Source: Planctomycetaceae bacterium (GTDB lineage: Bacteria; Planctomycetota; Planctomycetia; Planctomycetales; Planctomycetaceae). Taken from it: a stretch of 64,000 bases of DNA. Made by a program: the position numbers and the translations under genes. The first letter of the stretch is position 1; every line of letters begins with the position of its first letter. The DNA is taken from the NCBI GenBank assembly GCA_021732975.1, contig JAKFWC010000023.1, positions 62,001 to 126,000 on the forward strand, read 5' to 3'. The notes under the pieces were generated by a model that worked only from the letters and a program-made list of their open reading frames with translations, was not told the origin of the DNA and made no database searches. Shown here piece after piece: positions 63,453 through 64,000 of the stretch.

Positions 63453-63532
63453 ACAGAGACGATCTTCTCCTTCTGGCTATTCGCTACTCGCTATTCCCTC
63501 TGACCATCACCTATCACCGGCCCACACACCCT

Positions 63533-63976
63533 ATGCTCAAACACACACTGCTGCATCCGGAAATCTCAGCCATTCTCGCACGGGCGGGGCATCACGCGAA
63601 GGTGCTCATCGCCGATGGCAACTATCCTGCTTCGACGACCCTGGGGCCGAATGCATCGCTGGTCAGTCTCAATTTGCGACCGGGGTTGGTGACTGTCAGT
63701 CACGTGCTGGAAACGCTGCTGACGGCGATTCCGGTCGATGCCATCAACACGATGGGCATCCCGGCAGATGATCCGTACGCACAACAGGGCGATCCCCCGG
63801 TGTGGGCGGACTATCGCAAAATCCTGTCTAAGGCGGGGTCATCACTGCCATTGGAGCCCATCAGCAAGTGGGATTTCTACAAGGCGGTACAGTCGACCGA
63901 CCACGTGCTGACGATTCAGACCGCGGACCAGGCGTTGTGGGCGAATGTGCTGCTGACGTTGGGGTGCCGGGTGTGA
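63533..63976 (+). CDS. RbsD/FucU family sugar mutarotase
   Basis: The 147-residue protein has the family N-terminus MLKHTLLHPEISAILARAGHHAKVLIADGNYPA (His and Asp of the active site) and a PGLVTVSHVLETLLTAIPVD segment, then ISKWDFYKAVQ. It interconverts the anomers of a sugar such as ribose, fucose or a related hexose; L-fucose-type is guessed from family size and the adjacent dehydrogenase and isomerase. The product is cytosolic. The gene ends 24 bases before the window edge, followed at once by repeat H. Confidence 0.9.
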   Translation: MLKHTLLHPEISAILARAGHHAKVLIADGNYPASTTLGPNASLVSLNLRPGLVTVSHVLETLLTAIPVDAINTMGIPADDPYAQQGDPPVWADYRKILSKAGSSLPLEPISKWDFYKAVQSTDHVLTIQTADQALWANVLLTLGCRV

Positions 63977-63980
63977 ATCG

Positions 63981-64000
63981 AAGAGACCCAGGGTTAAGAA
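63981..64000. repeat. Dispersed palindrome H, copy 4, cut by the window end
   Basis: AAGAGACCCAGGGTTAAGAA, identical over its 20 bases to the copy inside the ThuA-propeller gene at 56622. Confidence 0.85.

Overview
The window reads as a chromosomal segment of a GC-rich member of the Planctomycetota (Planctomycetales). That placement rests on families typical of the phylum: a DUF1559 pseudopilin-like protein, a DUF1501 protein, PVC-type cytochrome/propeller fusions, ThuA-domain proteins, sugar-phosphate isomerase/epimerase TIM barrels, a formylglycine-generating-enzyme-like lipoprotein and a neutral-ceramidase-like enzyme. No rRNA, tRNA, CRISPR array, transposase or phage gene was seen. It cannot be placed to genus from sequence alone.

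Layout. 1-5.2 kb: truncated FGE-family lipoprotein, TIM-barrel isomerase, ThuA protein, small membrane protein, secreted protein of unknown function. 5.3-10.4 kb: rpsO-pnp, then an NtrB/NtrC-like histidine kinase and sigma-54 response regulator. 10.4-13.1 kb: PhyH oxygenase, larB, nnrD. 13.2-16.4 kb: a 1080-residue fusion of a P1B-type metal ATPase with an HflK-like SPFH domain, the most unusual gene here. 16.9-31 kb: PQQ-propeller protein, isomerase coupled to a methyltransferase, ceramidase, tandem alpha/beta hydrolase, ADP-ribosylglycohydrolase, HIRAN-like protein, FAD oxidoreductase, VOC protein, aquaglyceroporin. 31.2-36.4 kb: DUF1559 protein with lipoprotein, leuCD, an aspartate-aminotransferase-type enzyme. 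37-47.7 kb: histone-H1-like peptide, DUF900 hydrolase, MBL hydrolase, fructokinase-like PfkB, long DUF11-type protein, Na+/H+ antiporter-like protein, His-tailed membrane protein, DUF3467 protein. 47.7-64 kb: two large heme-c/propeller proteins, a XylR-like regulator divergent from a Gfo/Idh/MocA oxidoreductase, esterase, DUF1501 protein, and a sugar group (zinc dehydrogenase, TIM-barrel isomerase, RbsD/FucU mutarotase).

The second theme is non-coding. Almost every intergenic gap carries one of at least ten families of dispersed inverted repeats. Several run into the 3' ends of genes and supply the stop codon (larB, xylR-like, histidine kinase, an isomerase). Others lie inside genes as in-frame insertions: three in the 975-residue heme protein and two in the 1487-residue one. 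One of the latter matches, over 20 bases, the repeat that ends the window. No mobilising enzyme lies in the window.

Functionally, housekeeping genes (rpsO, pnp, leuCD, nnrD) are interspersed with secreted or periplasmic catabolic genes suited to a polysaccharide- and sulfated-glycan-degrading lifestyle. All assignments come from reading motifs by eye; no database search was run.
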